Below, one piece after another: positions 1 through 7,871 of a stretch of DNA of 16,402 nt; position 1 is the stretch's first letter, and every line of letters begins with the position of its first letter. Source of the stretch: Candidatus Huberarchaeum crystalense. Lineage in GTDB: Archaea; Huberarchaeota; Huberarchaeia; Huberarchaeales; Huberarchaeaceae. The stretch lies in the NCBI GenBank assembly GCA_002789275.1, contig PFSX01000009.1:1-16402 (forward strand), written 5' to 3'. A program made the position numbers and the translations under genes. The notes below the pieces were generated by a model that saw only the letters and a program-made list of their open reading frames with translations, was not told the DNA's origin and made no database searches.

Positions 1-974
1 AAAACAAGCAAAATTTCCATAAAATATATTAAAATTACGATGTTTTGCTCTGTTGCTAATTTTTTATTTATCTTAAAAAGTGATGCTAAAGAAAGATGAC
101 AGACAGAATAAATGTTTCCTTTTGGCAAACTAAGTGTATTGTCTTTATTAGGAGTACAAAAGTTTTCTGTTTTAAATTTGTATTTTGCTTTCAAAAAAAG
201 TTCAATAAAGAAAGGAATAAATAAAATGATTGCAATTTTTTCCATATTTCCCATTATAGCAACGATTCCGATTAGTGCTCCAACAGAATATGTAAGTGTG
301 TCACCAGGAAAGACCTTTGCAGGATACCAATTAAACACAAGAAAAGCCAAGAGCGCAGACGCCATACAAAAAGAGAGTAAAGCCAACCACCCAAGCCCCG
401 AAATCCAAGCAACATACCCCATAAAGCTTAAAATTATAACTCCTAGCCCTGCTTCAAGTCCGTTGTGACCTGCTAACATATTATAACCATTTGATGTTCC
501 AACAATAGCAAGAGGAATCAAAAGCAAAGGATAAAGCAACCCAAAATCAACATTACCTAAAAAAGGAAGATTCATTGTCGAAGTTCCAACATTAACCATC
601 ATAAGAGGAATAGCTGCAGGAATTGTAAGGAGTGGTTTTTGCCATTGCTTTAACCCTTTTTTCCAACCCAAAATATCATCAAGCAGCCCTATTATAGTAA
701 TTATAAGAATTGTTACAAGTATTGCTAAAATATTAGTTAATTGAGTTGTGTCTTTAAAAATAAATGTTTGAATTCCAATATAAATTAAAGCAGCAAATAC
801 AAAACCAGCAACCACAGCAATTCCTCCTGCTTCTGCAACACTTTTATTTGAAATCTTATTCATATCCTTTCCTGTCAAATGCTGTTTCTTTGCCATTTTT
901 ATCCATACTGAAGTTAAAAAAAATGTTGATAAAAACGCAAGAACAATTGTTAAAGCTACAAGAAAGTCAACCAT
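1..974 (-). CDS. Polyprenyl-phosphate HexNAc-1-phosphate transferase (MraY/Alg7-type), partial at 3' end
   Basis: The frame starts with ATG at 974 and stays open to the left window edge (324 full codons), so only the last few residues are probably missing. The protein is a multi-pass membrane enzyme of the glycosyltransferase-4 family, which moves a HexNAc-1-phosphate from a UDP-sugar to dolichyl or other polyprenyl phosphate at the cytoplasmic face, the first step of lipid-linked glycan assembly. Visible family marks are a GKDMNK stretch and EAGGIAV near residues 35-53, the DD pair at 99-100 in GLLDDILGW, AGHNGLEAG near 168-176, and FPGDTLTYSVG near 222-232. The last two resemble the archaeal/eukaryotic GPT (Alg7/AglH) branch more than bacterial MraY. 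Exact sugar and lipid are inferred, not seen. A reading on the opposite strand here is only a shadow. Confidence 0.88.
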   Translation of the reverse strand, partial: MVDFLVALTIVLAFLSTFFLTSVWIKMAKKQHLTGKDMNKISNKSVAEAGGIAVVAGFVFAALIYIGIQTFIFKDTTQLTNILAILVTILIITIIGLLDDILGWKKGLKQWQKPLLTIPAAIPLMMVNVGTSTMNLPFLGNVDFGLLYPLLLIPLAIVGTSNGYNMLAGHNGLEAGLGVIILSFMGYVAWISGLGWLALLSFCMASALLAFLVFNWYPAKVFPGDTLTYSVGALIGIVAIMGNMEKIAIILFIPFFIELFLKAKYKFKTENFCTPNKDNTLSLPKGNIYSVCHLSLASLFKINKKLATEQNIVILIYFMEILLV

Positions 975-1081
975 ATTTTATTTAATAAGAGGGGGTATTA
1001 ACAAACGCTGGCTTTAAACACCTAATAGCGCGCGCAACCCACATAAAAACAAACAAATATTAATATTTAAACCAAACAACT
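975..1081. other. Spacer between rpoE and the GPT gene
   Basis: This is a short AT-rich gap with an eight-base alternating GCGCGCGC run at 1028-1035, the only intergenic member of the GCGCGC set described in the findings. I see no RNA gene or repeat in it. Confidence 0.5.
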
Positions 1082-1687
1082 TTACTTTTTCTCATATTTC
1101 TTTTCATTTTTCTCAAATTTTTCCGTTTTTTCTGCTTTGTTCTTCTTTGCAAACTCTTTATCTATATTTATCCATTCAAGTTTGCCTAAAAAGGGCTGTC
1201 TCATTGTTATTCCAATCTTCATTTGGCCGCTTTGCGAAGAAATGCTAACAATGCGCGCTCTAACAATATCACCTACTTTTAAAATCTTTTTGCTTTCCTG
1301 GCTAATAAATGCCTTGTTTTTTTCATCAAAAGCAAATCTCTCATCACTAATTTGCGAAATGTGAAGTAGTGCTTCAACAAAACCAATCCTAACAAAAGCG
1401 CCAAACACAGCGCAATCAACAACTTCCCCGCTCACAACTTCATTTAACCAGGGTTTAAAAATTAACGCATTATATGTTGTATGATAGTAAATATTAGCAT
1501 CGCGCGCATTTATCTTGCCATTTCCAACAGAAATTGTCTTAATAAAACTACACAAAACAGCGCCTTTGTCTGAGAAGAATGTTCCTTCTTTTTTGTTAAT
1601 TGTGTTTTCTATTGATTTATGAATATCATAGCTAAATTCTTCAGGTGATACTGCGACGTTCTCTCCAATGACTGCATTTGCAAACAT
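1082..1687 (-). CDS. rpoE: DNA-directed RNA polymerase subunit Rpo7 (RpoE, E')
   Basis: This is the archaeal counterpart of eukaryotic Rpb7. With Rpo4 it forms the stalk of RNA polymerase, which binds nascent RNA and helps open complex formation. The N-terminal half (about residues 1-80) fits the Rpb7 tip domain, and an S1 RNA-binding barrel follows from about residue 84: VVSGEVVDCAVFGAFVRIG, then EALLHISQ, then KVGDIVRARIVS. The tail motif GITMRQPFLGKLEWI is characteristic of the archaeal subunit. At 201 residues it is slightly longer than the usual 180-190 because of a charged Lys/Glu-rich C-terminus. The usual small zinc-finger partner (rpoE2/Spt4) is not next to it. It is divergent from the NYN gene. 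Confidence 0.95.
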   Translation of the reverse strand: MFANAVIGENVAVSPEEFSYDIHKSIENTINKKEGTFFSDKGAVLCSFIKTISVGNGKINARDANIYYHTTYNALIFKPWLNEVVSGEVVDCAVFGAFVRIGFVEALLHISQISDERFAFDEKNKAFISQESKKILKVGDIVRARIVSISSQSGQMKIGITMRQPFLGKLEWINIDKEFAKKNKAEKTEKFEKNEKKYEKK

Positions 1688-1717
1688 ATATTATTTTGAA
1701 AACAAAATATGTGAAAA

Positions 1718-1871
1718 TTTTGTCAAACATTTATATTAATATAGCATAGCAAAAACATATGAAAAATATTCAACTACCTTGCTGTAAAACGATTTTTTGT
1801 CAAACATTTATATTAATATAGCATAGCAAAAACATATGAAAAATATTCAACTACCTTGCTGTAAAATGATT
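1718..1871. repeat. 77-base tandem duplication in the divergent spacer
   Basis: Two adjacent copies (1718-1794 and 1795-1871) are identical except for one C/T difference (1790 versus 1867). They fill most of the 232-base gap between the divergent rpoE and NYN genes. Each copy contains an A/T-rich stretch (TTTATATTAATATAG) that resembles a TATA element, so the duplication may have doubled promoter material. No coding potential is evident. Confidence 0.95.
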
Positions 1872-1891
1872 ATGCAAAATCTAAATTAATA

Positions 1892-1899
1892 TTTATAAA
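1892..1899 (+). promoter_or_regulatory. Candidate TATA box of the NYN gene
   Basis: TTTATAAA lies 21-28 bases before the ATG at 1920. That is the spacing expected for an archaeal TATA box driving a leaderless transcript. No ribosome-binding site is seen before the ATG, which agrees with leaderless translation. Confidence 0.55.
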
Positions 1900-1919
1900 C
1901 ATTCTATTTTATAAAACTT

Positions 1920-2381
1920 ATGGTAGTAGGAGATATATTTTATAAAACTTTTTTTGAGCCACAAAAAGTGCAAGAAAAAAAACAGATAGCTGTAATTGTT
2001 GATGGGCCAAATATGCTTCAGCAAGGTGGTGTTGATTTAAAGCAAATAATAGATACTGCAAAAACATATGGTACAATTAGATTAGCTAAAGCTATGCTTA
2101 ACCAGTTTAGTTCTGAAAAATTGATTGAAGCAGTAAGTAACAATGGATTTGAGCTTGTGTTAAGCGTTGGAGATGTTGATGTTGCTTTAACAGTTGATTT
2201 TATGGAAATTTTATTTAATCCAGAAATTACTCACATTATTTTAGTGACGCGCGATGCTGATTTTGTTCCTGTAATTATGCGCGCAAAGTCATATAAAAAA
2301 AGAATAATTCTATTTACAAAAAAAAATGTTGTTGTTGGGCGCGCGCTTTTGAATGCAGTAGATGAAGTTGTTTATTTGTGA
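1920..2381 (+). CDS. NYN (PIN-like) domain protein, LabA-like putative ribonuclease
   Basis: This 153-residue protein belongs to the NYN branch of the PIN-like nuclease fold. Family members are metal-dependent RNases or RNA-binding proteins; the cellular role of the archaeal type is not established. Visible marks are VIVDGPNML (D28, N31), the acidic stretch GDVDVALTVDF around 84-94 and VTRDADFVPVI (D112, D114), which together supply the conserved acidic pocket, then a final strand RIILFTKKN. There are no extra domains. The ATG at 1920 is preferred because a TATA-like box sits at the leaderless distance. The last codons lie inside the first unit of a 63-base tandem repeat. Confidence 0.85.
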   Translation: MVVGDIFYKTFFEPQKVQEKKQIAVIVDGPNMLQQGGVDLKQIIDTAKTYGTIRLAKAMLNQFSSEKLIEAVSNNGFELVLSVGDVDVALTVDFMEILFNPEITHIILVTRDADFVPVIMRAKSYKKRIILFTKKNVVVGRALLNAVDEVVYL

Positions 2382-2575
2382 TTGATTTTTGAATAAATAA
2401 GTTAAATATAGAAGTTAAATATAGAAATAGTTGTTTATTTGTGATTGATTTTTGAATAAATAAGTTAAATATGGAAGTTAAATATAGAAGTAGTTGTTTA
2501 TTTGTGATTGATTTTTGAATAAATAAGTTAAATATAGAAGTTAAATATAGAAGTAGTTGTTTATTTGTGATTGAT
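2367..2575. repeat. 63-base tandem repeat, three units plus 20 bases
   Basis: Units start at 2367, 2430, 2493 and 2556 (the last is partial) with only a few base differences. The first unit begins inside the NYN gene, so the final codons and stop (GTTGTTTATTTGTGA) are copied downstream three times. Each unit also holds an internal double of AGTTAAATATAGA. Stops in each unit mean it is not a protein extension. It sits in the convergent gap between the NYN gene and the tRNAs. Confidence 0.95.
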
Positions 2576-2640
2576 GATTAATTTTGAAAGATTAACTTAA
2601 ATTTAAAGATGGTTGTTTATAATGTTGCTTTGGCAAATCA

Positions 2641-2714
2641 TGGGCTCGACGGGATTTGAACCCGCGACAAACGGATTAAGAGTCCGCTGCTCTACCAGGC
2701 TGAGCTACGAGCCC
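2641..2714 (-). tRNA. tRNA-Lys (CUU)
   Basis: The minus strand folds into a full cloverleaf of 74 bases. The acceptor stem GGGCTCG pairs with CGAGCCC and the discriminator is A. The anticodon stem GCGGA pairs with TCCGT around loop CTCTTAA, giving anticodon CTT. The T arm is GCGGG-TTCAAAT-CCCGT. CCA is not encoded and there is no intron. Confidence 0.95.
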
Positions 2715-2772
2715 ATAAAATATTTAAATTTAACTATAAGCTGAATAATATATAAATATTTGAAATTAAAAG

Positions 2773-2844
2773 TGGGCCAGGAAGGAGTCGAACCTTCCAC
2801 CTTCTCGGTGTAAACGAGACGCTATGCCGCTAAGCCACTAGCCC
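2773..2844 (-). tRNA. tRNA-Val (UAC)
   Basis: The minus strand folds into a 72-base cloverleaf. The acceptor stem GGGCTAG pairs with CTGGCCC (one wobble). The anticodon stem TCTCG/CGAGA encloses TTTACAC, giving anticodon TAC. The T arm is GAAGG-TTCGACT-CCTTC. CCA is not encoded and there is no intron. It lies 44 bases beyond the polB stop and 58 bases before the Lys tRNA, so the two may share a transcript. Confidence 0.95.
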
Positions 2845-2888
2845 ATAAAGTTTTTGCTATTTTATCAACATTATCAAAGCAAAGATTT

Positions 2889-5204
2889 TTACACTCCTTT
2901 TTTAAAGTCCTCATCTTTATAACCAAAAACACTCATAATTCTAAGTGTTACTGGAAGAATTTGGTTGTTTATATAATATTCTGAATCAAAATCATTGGTT
3001 GTTTTGTGGGGGCGCGCCCTTTCGCTTATTGTGCCTTTTCCAGGAACAATAATATATTCAATAATATCACCTGGTTTTGCTCCTATAATTTTTGCAACAG
3101 AAATGTGCGCAGCTCGTATATTATAAGATTTTGGATCGCGCGTTAATTTTTTATAAATTATCAATTCATCAAGAGGAATTTCTTTATTTTTCAGTTTTTT
3201 AACTATATTTTTAACATACAACAAGGCATTTTCAATGTTTTCATTCAAACACATATTAATAACAGTTTCTTGTGTTTTTTTAGCCAAACTACACCAATCT
3301 CCGCGCACAAATTCAAAGCCTTTTATTATGATTTTTCCTTCAGAAGTTATAGCGGCATATCGTTTTTTGGTTCCTTGTTCAGATGTTCCTGCAAATAAAA
3401 TCTTTGTATAAACACTTTCTTGTTTTAAATGCATAATGCCTGGCAGGTTTTTGTTAATTTTTTGTGTAAAATCATAGATTTTTTCTTTGTTTCCTAAAAC
3501 CATCAAACTATCAGTATCTCCATAAATCACTTTAAATCCTGTGTTTTCGTATTGCGAAATTGTTTGTTTAAGATAATATCTTCCCCACGCACTTGCAGTT
3601 TCAGCACAAGGAAGGCAATACCATCGAGCTGCAATAAAACCCAAATAACCATAAGTAGCATTTGTTAAGAATTTTAACGCAATTTGCTCTGAATTCAAAT
3701 TCTCATCAAACTTTTCTTTTAATATTTTTTTAAGTTCTATGCGTTTTTTTATCAATATATCAATAACAAAAGGAATAAAACCGCGCGGTTCTTTTAAAAA
3801 GAAATATTTTAAATCAGGATATTCAAAACAATTTTGTTGTGCGTTTGTTTTTGTAAATGGATCTATGTTGTATGTTGAAATTATAGATGGGTAAAGTGAG
3901 CGAAAATCAAGTATAACAACATCTTTATAAAGCCCTGGCTTTGGTTCAAGAACAAAACCTCCTTTAAAAGTATGCAAATATCTTTCTTCAAGATATTCTT
4001 TTTTTGCGCGCGTAGGAATAAGATATGAAGTTTCAAGAGCGCGCCTAATTAAGTGTTCTTCTACCAAGCGACTAAATCCCTGCCTGCTGCTTTGATCAAT
4101 TGGTTGAAGTGTTAATCTTGATAAATTATATTCAACAGACAAAAATTTTTTGGCTAAATAATAAGTTAATTTAGCATCTTGTTTATTATAATTAACATAC
4201 TCTTCAATATTTCCACAATCCCAGATCTTTTTTGACAAACTCATATTAAACTCTTTTTTTTCTTTTTTTAAAATTTCGCGACCCAAATCACCAAGCGAAT
4301 AAGATGATAGGCGTAGATAAGGGTTGTGCTTTGTTACAACATCATATAAATCAACATGAAGCGCCTCATCAAAACTTGAAGATTTTCTCCATCCGCGACT
4401 AAAAATATTTATAGTTTTTGCTTCAGAAAGACCAAAAACATCTGCTCTATCTTTTATTGAAGGAAGATCAAATTCATTTCCATTATATGTAACAAAAATG
4501 TCAAACAAGCCAGAATTTATAATTTCAAAGAATCCTATGAGCATTTCTTTTTCATCTTTATAAATTTTAACATTTTTTATATTTGTAGGTTTCCATGTTA
4601 GGGTTTGTGAAAATTGCGCGCTTTCATTTTCACTATAAAAACTGATCATAGTTATTGGATTATTTTTTGTATCACCTTTTGCTCCGAGCTCAGAATCATA
4701 GCACTCAATATCAAATGCGCAAACTTTTGGTTGGTATTGTTCAAAAAAATTCAGTTTTTTGTCAACAAGATATTTTGAAACATTTCGAATATCGTGGTTT
4801 CTGTTGTGAAATTTAGGAAACATTAGTTTTATCTTTTCTTTTATTTTTAAGATATCTTTTTCTTGCTTACAAAAGATTTTAACACACTTTGTTTGTCTAT
4901 TTTCAAAAGTCATAACTTCAATTTCAACAGAAACCAGACCTCTTATTTCATTATCAACTTCTACTCTAATTTTTCTAATTTTCTCAAGGGTATTTTTTAA
5001 TTTTTCAGTGCTATATTCAGCATCAGGAACTGTATAAAAATAAGGTAAAAAATCTTTGTCAATTGTTTTAAAAATTTTATTTTTCTGTCGCCAAAAAAGT
5101 TCAAAACCATAAGACCCCTCACTGAATTTTTTGTATTTTATGTTCAACAATATTTTACTTGCAATATCTGGATTTTTAGATGTTTGCTCAAATAAGAAAG
5201 ACAT
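2889..5204 (-). CDS. polB: Family B DNA polymerase with 3'-5' exonuclease
   Basis: This 771-residue replicative polymerase copies DNA and proofreads with its exonuclease. The exonuclease motifs are intact: DIE at 165-167, NGNEFD at 241-246 and YNKQD at 339-343. The polymerase motifs follow: A, DFRSLYPS at 433-440; B, KFLTNATYG at 511-519; C, YGDTDS at 561-566; then KKRY at 613-616. No intein interrupts these motifs, although inteins are common at such sites in archaeal polB. The length matches the usual 770-800. The ATG at 5204 gives an N-terminus of normal length, and a TATA-like TTTAAAAT lies 27-34 bases upstream on the minus strand. All catalytic residues appear present, so it should be active. 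Confidence 0.97.
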   Translation of the reverse strand: MSFLFEQTSKNPDIASKILLNIKYKKFSEGSYGFELFWRQKNKIFKTIDKDFLPYFYTVPDAEYSTEKLKNTLEKIRKIRVEVDNEIRGLVSVEIEVMTFENRQTKCVKIFCKQEKDILKIKEKIKLMFPKFHNRNHDIRNVSKYLVDKKLNFFEQYQPKVCAFDIECYDSELGAKGDTKNNPITMISFYSENESAQFSQTLTWKPTNIKNVKIYKDEKEMLIGFFEIINSGLFDIFVTYNGNEFDLPSIKDRADVFGLSEAKTINIFSRGWRKSSSFDEALHVDLYDVVTKHNPYLRLSSYSLGDLGREILKKEKKEFNMSLSKKIWDCGNIEEYVNYNKQDAKLTYYLAKKFLSVEYNLSRLTLQPIDQSSRQGFSRLVEEHLIRRALETSYLIPTRAKKEYLEERYLHTFKGGFVLEPKPGLYKDVVILDFRSLYPSIISTYNIDPFTKTNAQQNCFEYPDLKYFFLKEPRGFIPFVIDILIKKRIELKKILKEKFDENLNSEQIALKFLTNATYGYLGFIAARWYCLPCAETASAWGRYYLKQTISQYENTGFKVIYGDTDSLMVLGNKEKIYDFTQKINKNLPGIMHLKQESVYTKILFAGTSEQGTKKRYAAITSEGKIIIKGFEFVRGDWCSLAKKTQETVINMCLNENIENALLYVKNIVKKLKNKEIPLDELIIYKKLTRDPKSYNIRAAHISVAKIIGAKPGDIIEYIIVPGKGTISERARPHKTTNDFDSEYYINNQILPVTLRIMSVFGYKDEDFKKGV

Positions 5205-5264
5205 ATTGTATTTAAAACAAAATTGCTGTTATTTTAAACAAAAATATTGTATTTAAAACAAAAT
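5203..5264. repeat. 21-base direct repeat at the polB start
   Basis: The same 21 bases (ATATTGTATTTAAAACAAAA plus T) occur at 5203-5223 and 5244-5264, 41 bases apart. The left copy reaches into the polB start codon, so promoter-proximal sequence of polB has been copied upstream. Confidence 0.85.
5231..5238 (-). promoter_or_regulatory. Candidate TATA box of polB
   Basis: On the minus strand this reads TTTAAAAT and is centred about 30 bases before the polB ATG, a normal archaeal TATA spacing for a leaderless or short-leader transcript. It lies between the two copies of the 21-base repeat. Similar AT-rich strings are common here, so this is tentative. Confidence 0.35.
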
Positions 5265-5313
5265 AGTAGCTATCCTTAACAAAAGCAGATTATTAACAAT
5301 ATTTGTTTAAACA

Positions 5314-5401
5314 CAATAATAAATTAGATAAAATACAATAATAAATTAGATAAAATACAATAATAAATTAGATAAAATACAATAATAAATTAGATAAAAC
5401 A
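5314..5401. repeat. 22-base tandem repeat, four units
   Basis: Four head-to-tail copies of a 22-base unit (CAATAATAAATTAGATAAAA followed by two more bases) start at 5314, 5336, 5358 and 5380, with the last slightly altered. They end about 45 bases before the lipoprotein ATG and lie between the divergent polB and lipoprotein genes. Two turns of DNA per unit would place any bound protein on the same face, but no binding protein is known. Confidence 0.95.
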
Positions 5402-5445
5402 CAACAAAATATTTGTTTATTTTAAATCTCCTTATTAAATATATT

Positions 5446-6561
5446 ATGGCTATTAACTCAAAGCAAATATTTACGTTGGCGTTTAGTGCTATAGTATTGA
5501 GTATATTTATTGTTTCTGCTGTTTTTATTAGTGGGTGTGTTGGAAGTACTAATCAAAACCAATCAAATTTGGCAAGCGAAATCCCAATCAACACAGGAAC
5601 TGCGGTTTTTACAATTACAGATGCTGCGATGAACATGGGCGCTGTAAGTTCTGTTAACATAACAATTAACAAAATTGAAATAAACAGCAAAAACAAAGGA
5701 TGGATTGTTCTTTCAAATGAAGTGCAGACCTATGATTTACTAGAATTAAAAGCTGAAAACACAAGCAAATTATTAGTTATAGCAAATTTGTCTGATGGTT
5801 TATACAATCAAGTAAGATTGCATATATCTAAAGTTATTATTATAAAAAATGGCGCGCCTATTGAAGCAAAACTTCCAAGCAATGTACTAAAAATGAATAT
5901 TAATTTTAAAGTTATTGAAAACAAAACTTCAACAGTGTCTTTTGATTTTATAGCAGATGAATCATTGCATACAACAGGCGACGGAAAAATAATAATGGCA
6001 CCTGTTATAAAAGTTGAAACAAGAACAAGCGTAAATGTTCAAATCAAGGGGCAAAATAAAGTTGAAATTCAAGATGGCAAAGTTGAAGAGAATTTTGAGG
6101 TTGGAATGAATGAAAAAGGAGATGTTGATGTTGGAATAAAAATTAAAGCAAACACCGAAATATCAATTTCTGAAAATGGAAAAATAGAGGTTTTTAGAAA
6201 AGGAAAAGTAAATAATATAGGAACACAACTTTCAATAAAAAACATAACTTTAAATAAGCAAAAATACACAGCAAATGAAAAAATAAATATAGAAGTATAC
6301 CTAAAACTAAATAAAAATGCAGATATCCAAGTGCATATTTATGGAATAGCTTCGCGCCAAGGATCTAATCTAATTGACGAAACTAAAAATGTAAGTGTTT
6401 CTACTGAAGGTCAAAGTTCTGTTAAATTTGATGTAAATGCTCCTACTTGCACGCATGGATGTGGGGCAAGATATTTCCCGGGACTATATCTGCTAAATGC
6501 AGAAGTAATTGTTAATGGAGAAGTAGTTGATAAAACAACTATTAATGTTGAACTTTACTAA
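5446..6561 (+). CDS. Putative lipoprotein with DUF4382-like domain
   Basis: The 371-residue product starts with a hydrophobic signal segment and a lipobox-like ISGC at 28-31, so it is probably exported and anchored by lipid at Cys31. Residues about 48-195 resemble the DUF4382 family: AVFTITDAAMNMG, then VNITINKIEI, later GWIVLSNEVQTYDLLEL and a final IKVETRT strand. The function of that family is unknown to me. A Gly/Lys/Glu-rich beta-repeat middle follows, then a C-terminal Ig-like region with a CTHGCG cysteine pair near residue 340. The ATG at 5446 is chosen over a TTG at 5413, because it places the signal peptide correctly and a TATA-like TTTAAAT sits 19-25 bases before it. Confidence 0.7.
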   Translation: MAINSKQIFTLAFSAIVLSIFIVSAVFISGCVGSTNQNQSNLASEIPINTGTAVFTITDAAMNMGAVSSVNITINKIEINSKNKGWIVLSNEVQTYDLLELKAENTSKLLVIANLSDGLYNQVRLHISKVIIIKNGAPIEAKLPSNVLKMNINFKVIENKTSTVSFDFIADESLHTTGDGKIIMAPVIKVETRTSVNVQIKGQNKVEIQDGKVEENFEVGMNEKGDVDVGIKIKANTEISISENGKIEVFRKGKVNNIGTQLSIKNITLNKQKYTANEKINIEVYLKLNKNADIQVHIYGIASRQGSNLIDETKNVSVSTEGQSSVKFDVNAPTCTHGCGARYFPGLYLLNAEVIVNGEVVDKTTINVELY

Positions 6562-6698
6562 ACAAAAATATAACTTGATTTTTAACCCAAATATTTTTAT
6601 TATTTATTGGATTTTTCCAAGAGCCACATATAAATTATAGTTATTCTTATTCTAATGATTAGTGTTGTTCCTAATAACTTAAAAAAGATATAAAATAT

Positions 6699-6846
6699 CT
6701 TTTGTTTGTCTTGAATTAAAGCAACAGCCAACAAATATAACTAAAATTTTTGTTTGTTGTTTGAATTAGAACAATATTTAGCAAATCTAACTAAAAATTT
6801 TGTTTGTCTTGAATTAAAGCAACGGCCAACAAATATAACTAAATAT
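6699..6846. repeat. Three imperfect 48-50-base repeats in a convergent gap
   Basis: Units start at about 6701, 6749 and 6799. Units one and three are nearly identical (one A/G difference in CAACAGCC versus CAACGGCC), while unit two is diverged. They occupy the 341-base gap between the lipoprotein stop and the end of gatD. The remainder of that gap is AT-rich without a recognisable gene. Confidence 0.8.
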
Positions 6847-6902
6847 AAAGTATAAAAATATAAAAAACAATTGTTGTTATATTTACTATAATCTTTTTCA
6901 AT

Positions 6903-7871
6903 CTAAGAGCCTTTGCTCAACTCAATCAATAGCTTCATAAAAACACTCTCAGGCGGCAAATTTTCATAATTTCCCTTTACTCCTAACTCAAGCAACTTTC
7001 TTCCTCTGCTGTAAACATTCATATTTACAACTCCAAAAATTGTTTGTGTTGCCATAATAACTTTAACACCCTTTTTTATCAAATTTTCAATTTCAGGCAA
7101 GCAATTTTCATGAACATGCCCAAGACCAGTGCCTTCAATAACCAATCCAGAATAATTGATATAATTTCGCAAAATTTTAGGATCAAAACCAGGATGAACT
7201 TTAATTAAACCAACCCATATATTTTTATCAATTAAAGTTAATTCAAACTTCTCTTTATTTATTATAACTTTGTGCAACATCTCAACTTCGCCAGACAAGT
7301 AAGAAACGCGCGCAACCAACCCATCATCAAAAGACATAAACGCATCTCTTCTGCTTGAGTGCATTTTTCTTGCTTTTTCACCAGGCAAAACCACACAACT
7401 TTCATCACTTTGGTTTTCGTGCATGCAAACTCCTACTCCTCCCCAATTAGTTTTAATTATAAAGCGCGCTGCGCAAATCAGATTCATTCCTGCATCAGAG
7501 CTTGGTCTGTCAGAACTTCGCTGAGCCCCAACTAAAATAACAGGAATTGGCAAATTTTTAAGCATAAAATGCAAAGCAGCTGAAGTATAATGTATTGTGT
7601 CAGTTCCGTGAGTAATTATTATTCCTTTTGTCTCTTTTTTAATTCCTTTTTTAATTGCAAGTGCCAATTCATTAACAAAATTAAAATCAACATCCTCAGA
7701 CATAATATTTGCAACTTTGATAATGTCAAAGTCAGATACTTCTTTTAGTTCAGGGTATAAAGCATAAAGTTCTTCAGGCTCAAATTTCGCAACAACTGCA
7801 CCTGTTTTATAGTCAACTTTTGAAGCGATTGTTCCGCCAGTGTGAATAATTATTATTTTTGATTTACTCAT
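6903..7871 (-). CDS. gatD: GatD catalytic core (asparaginase domain of Glu-tRNA(Gln) amidotransferase)
   Basis: GatD with GatE converts Glu-tRNA(Gln) to Gln-tRNA(Gln) in archaea; GatD is the asparaginase-like subunit that frees ammonia from Gln or Asn. The 322 residues carry GatD-specific signatures rather than those of a plain asparaginase: HTGGTIASKVDYKTGAV at 10-26, THGTDTIHYT at 87-96, GAQRSSDRPSSDAG at 115-128 and RKMHSSRRDAF at 168-178. The predicted catalytic residues T14, T90, D91 and K169 are present. The C-terminus (LPPESVFMKLL) matches the GatD end. Full-length GatD is about 420-440 residues, and the missing N-terminal barrel is in the preceding gene, which overlaps by eight bases. 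A TAA in frame nine bases before the ATG rules out an upstream extension. gatE is not in the window. Confidence 0.88.
   Translation of the reverse strand: MSKSKIIIIHTGGTIASKVDYKTGAVVAKFEPEELYALYPELKEVSDFDIIKVANIMSEDVDFNFVNELALAIKKGIKKETKGIIITHGTDTIHYTSAALHFMLKNLPIPVILVGAQRSSDRPSSDAGMNLICAARFIIKTNWGGVGVCMHENQSDESCVVLPGEKARKMHSSRRDAFMSFDDGLVARVSYLSGEVEMLHKVIINKEKFELTLIDKNIWVGLIKVHPGFDPKILRNYINYSGLVIEGTGLGHVHENCLPEIENLIKKGVKVIMATQTIFGVVNMNVYSRGRKLLELGVKGNYENLPPESVFMKLLIELSKGS

Noticed and set aside
112-985. Two plus-strand frames of 118 and 73 codons
   Set aside because: They are opposite the GPT gene, which has clear family motifs; they have none.
5413-5445. TTG start for the lipoprotein
   Set aside because: It adds eleven residues before a well-formed signal peptide; the ATG at 5446 suits it better.
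6903-7871. Plain L-asparaginase (AnsA)
   Set aside because: The phrases SKVDYKTGAV, QRSSDRPSSDA and RKMHSSRRDAF are specific to GatD, and the barrel domain lies just upstream.
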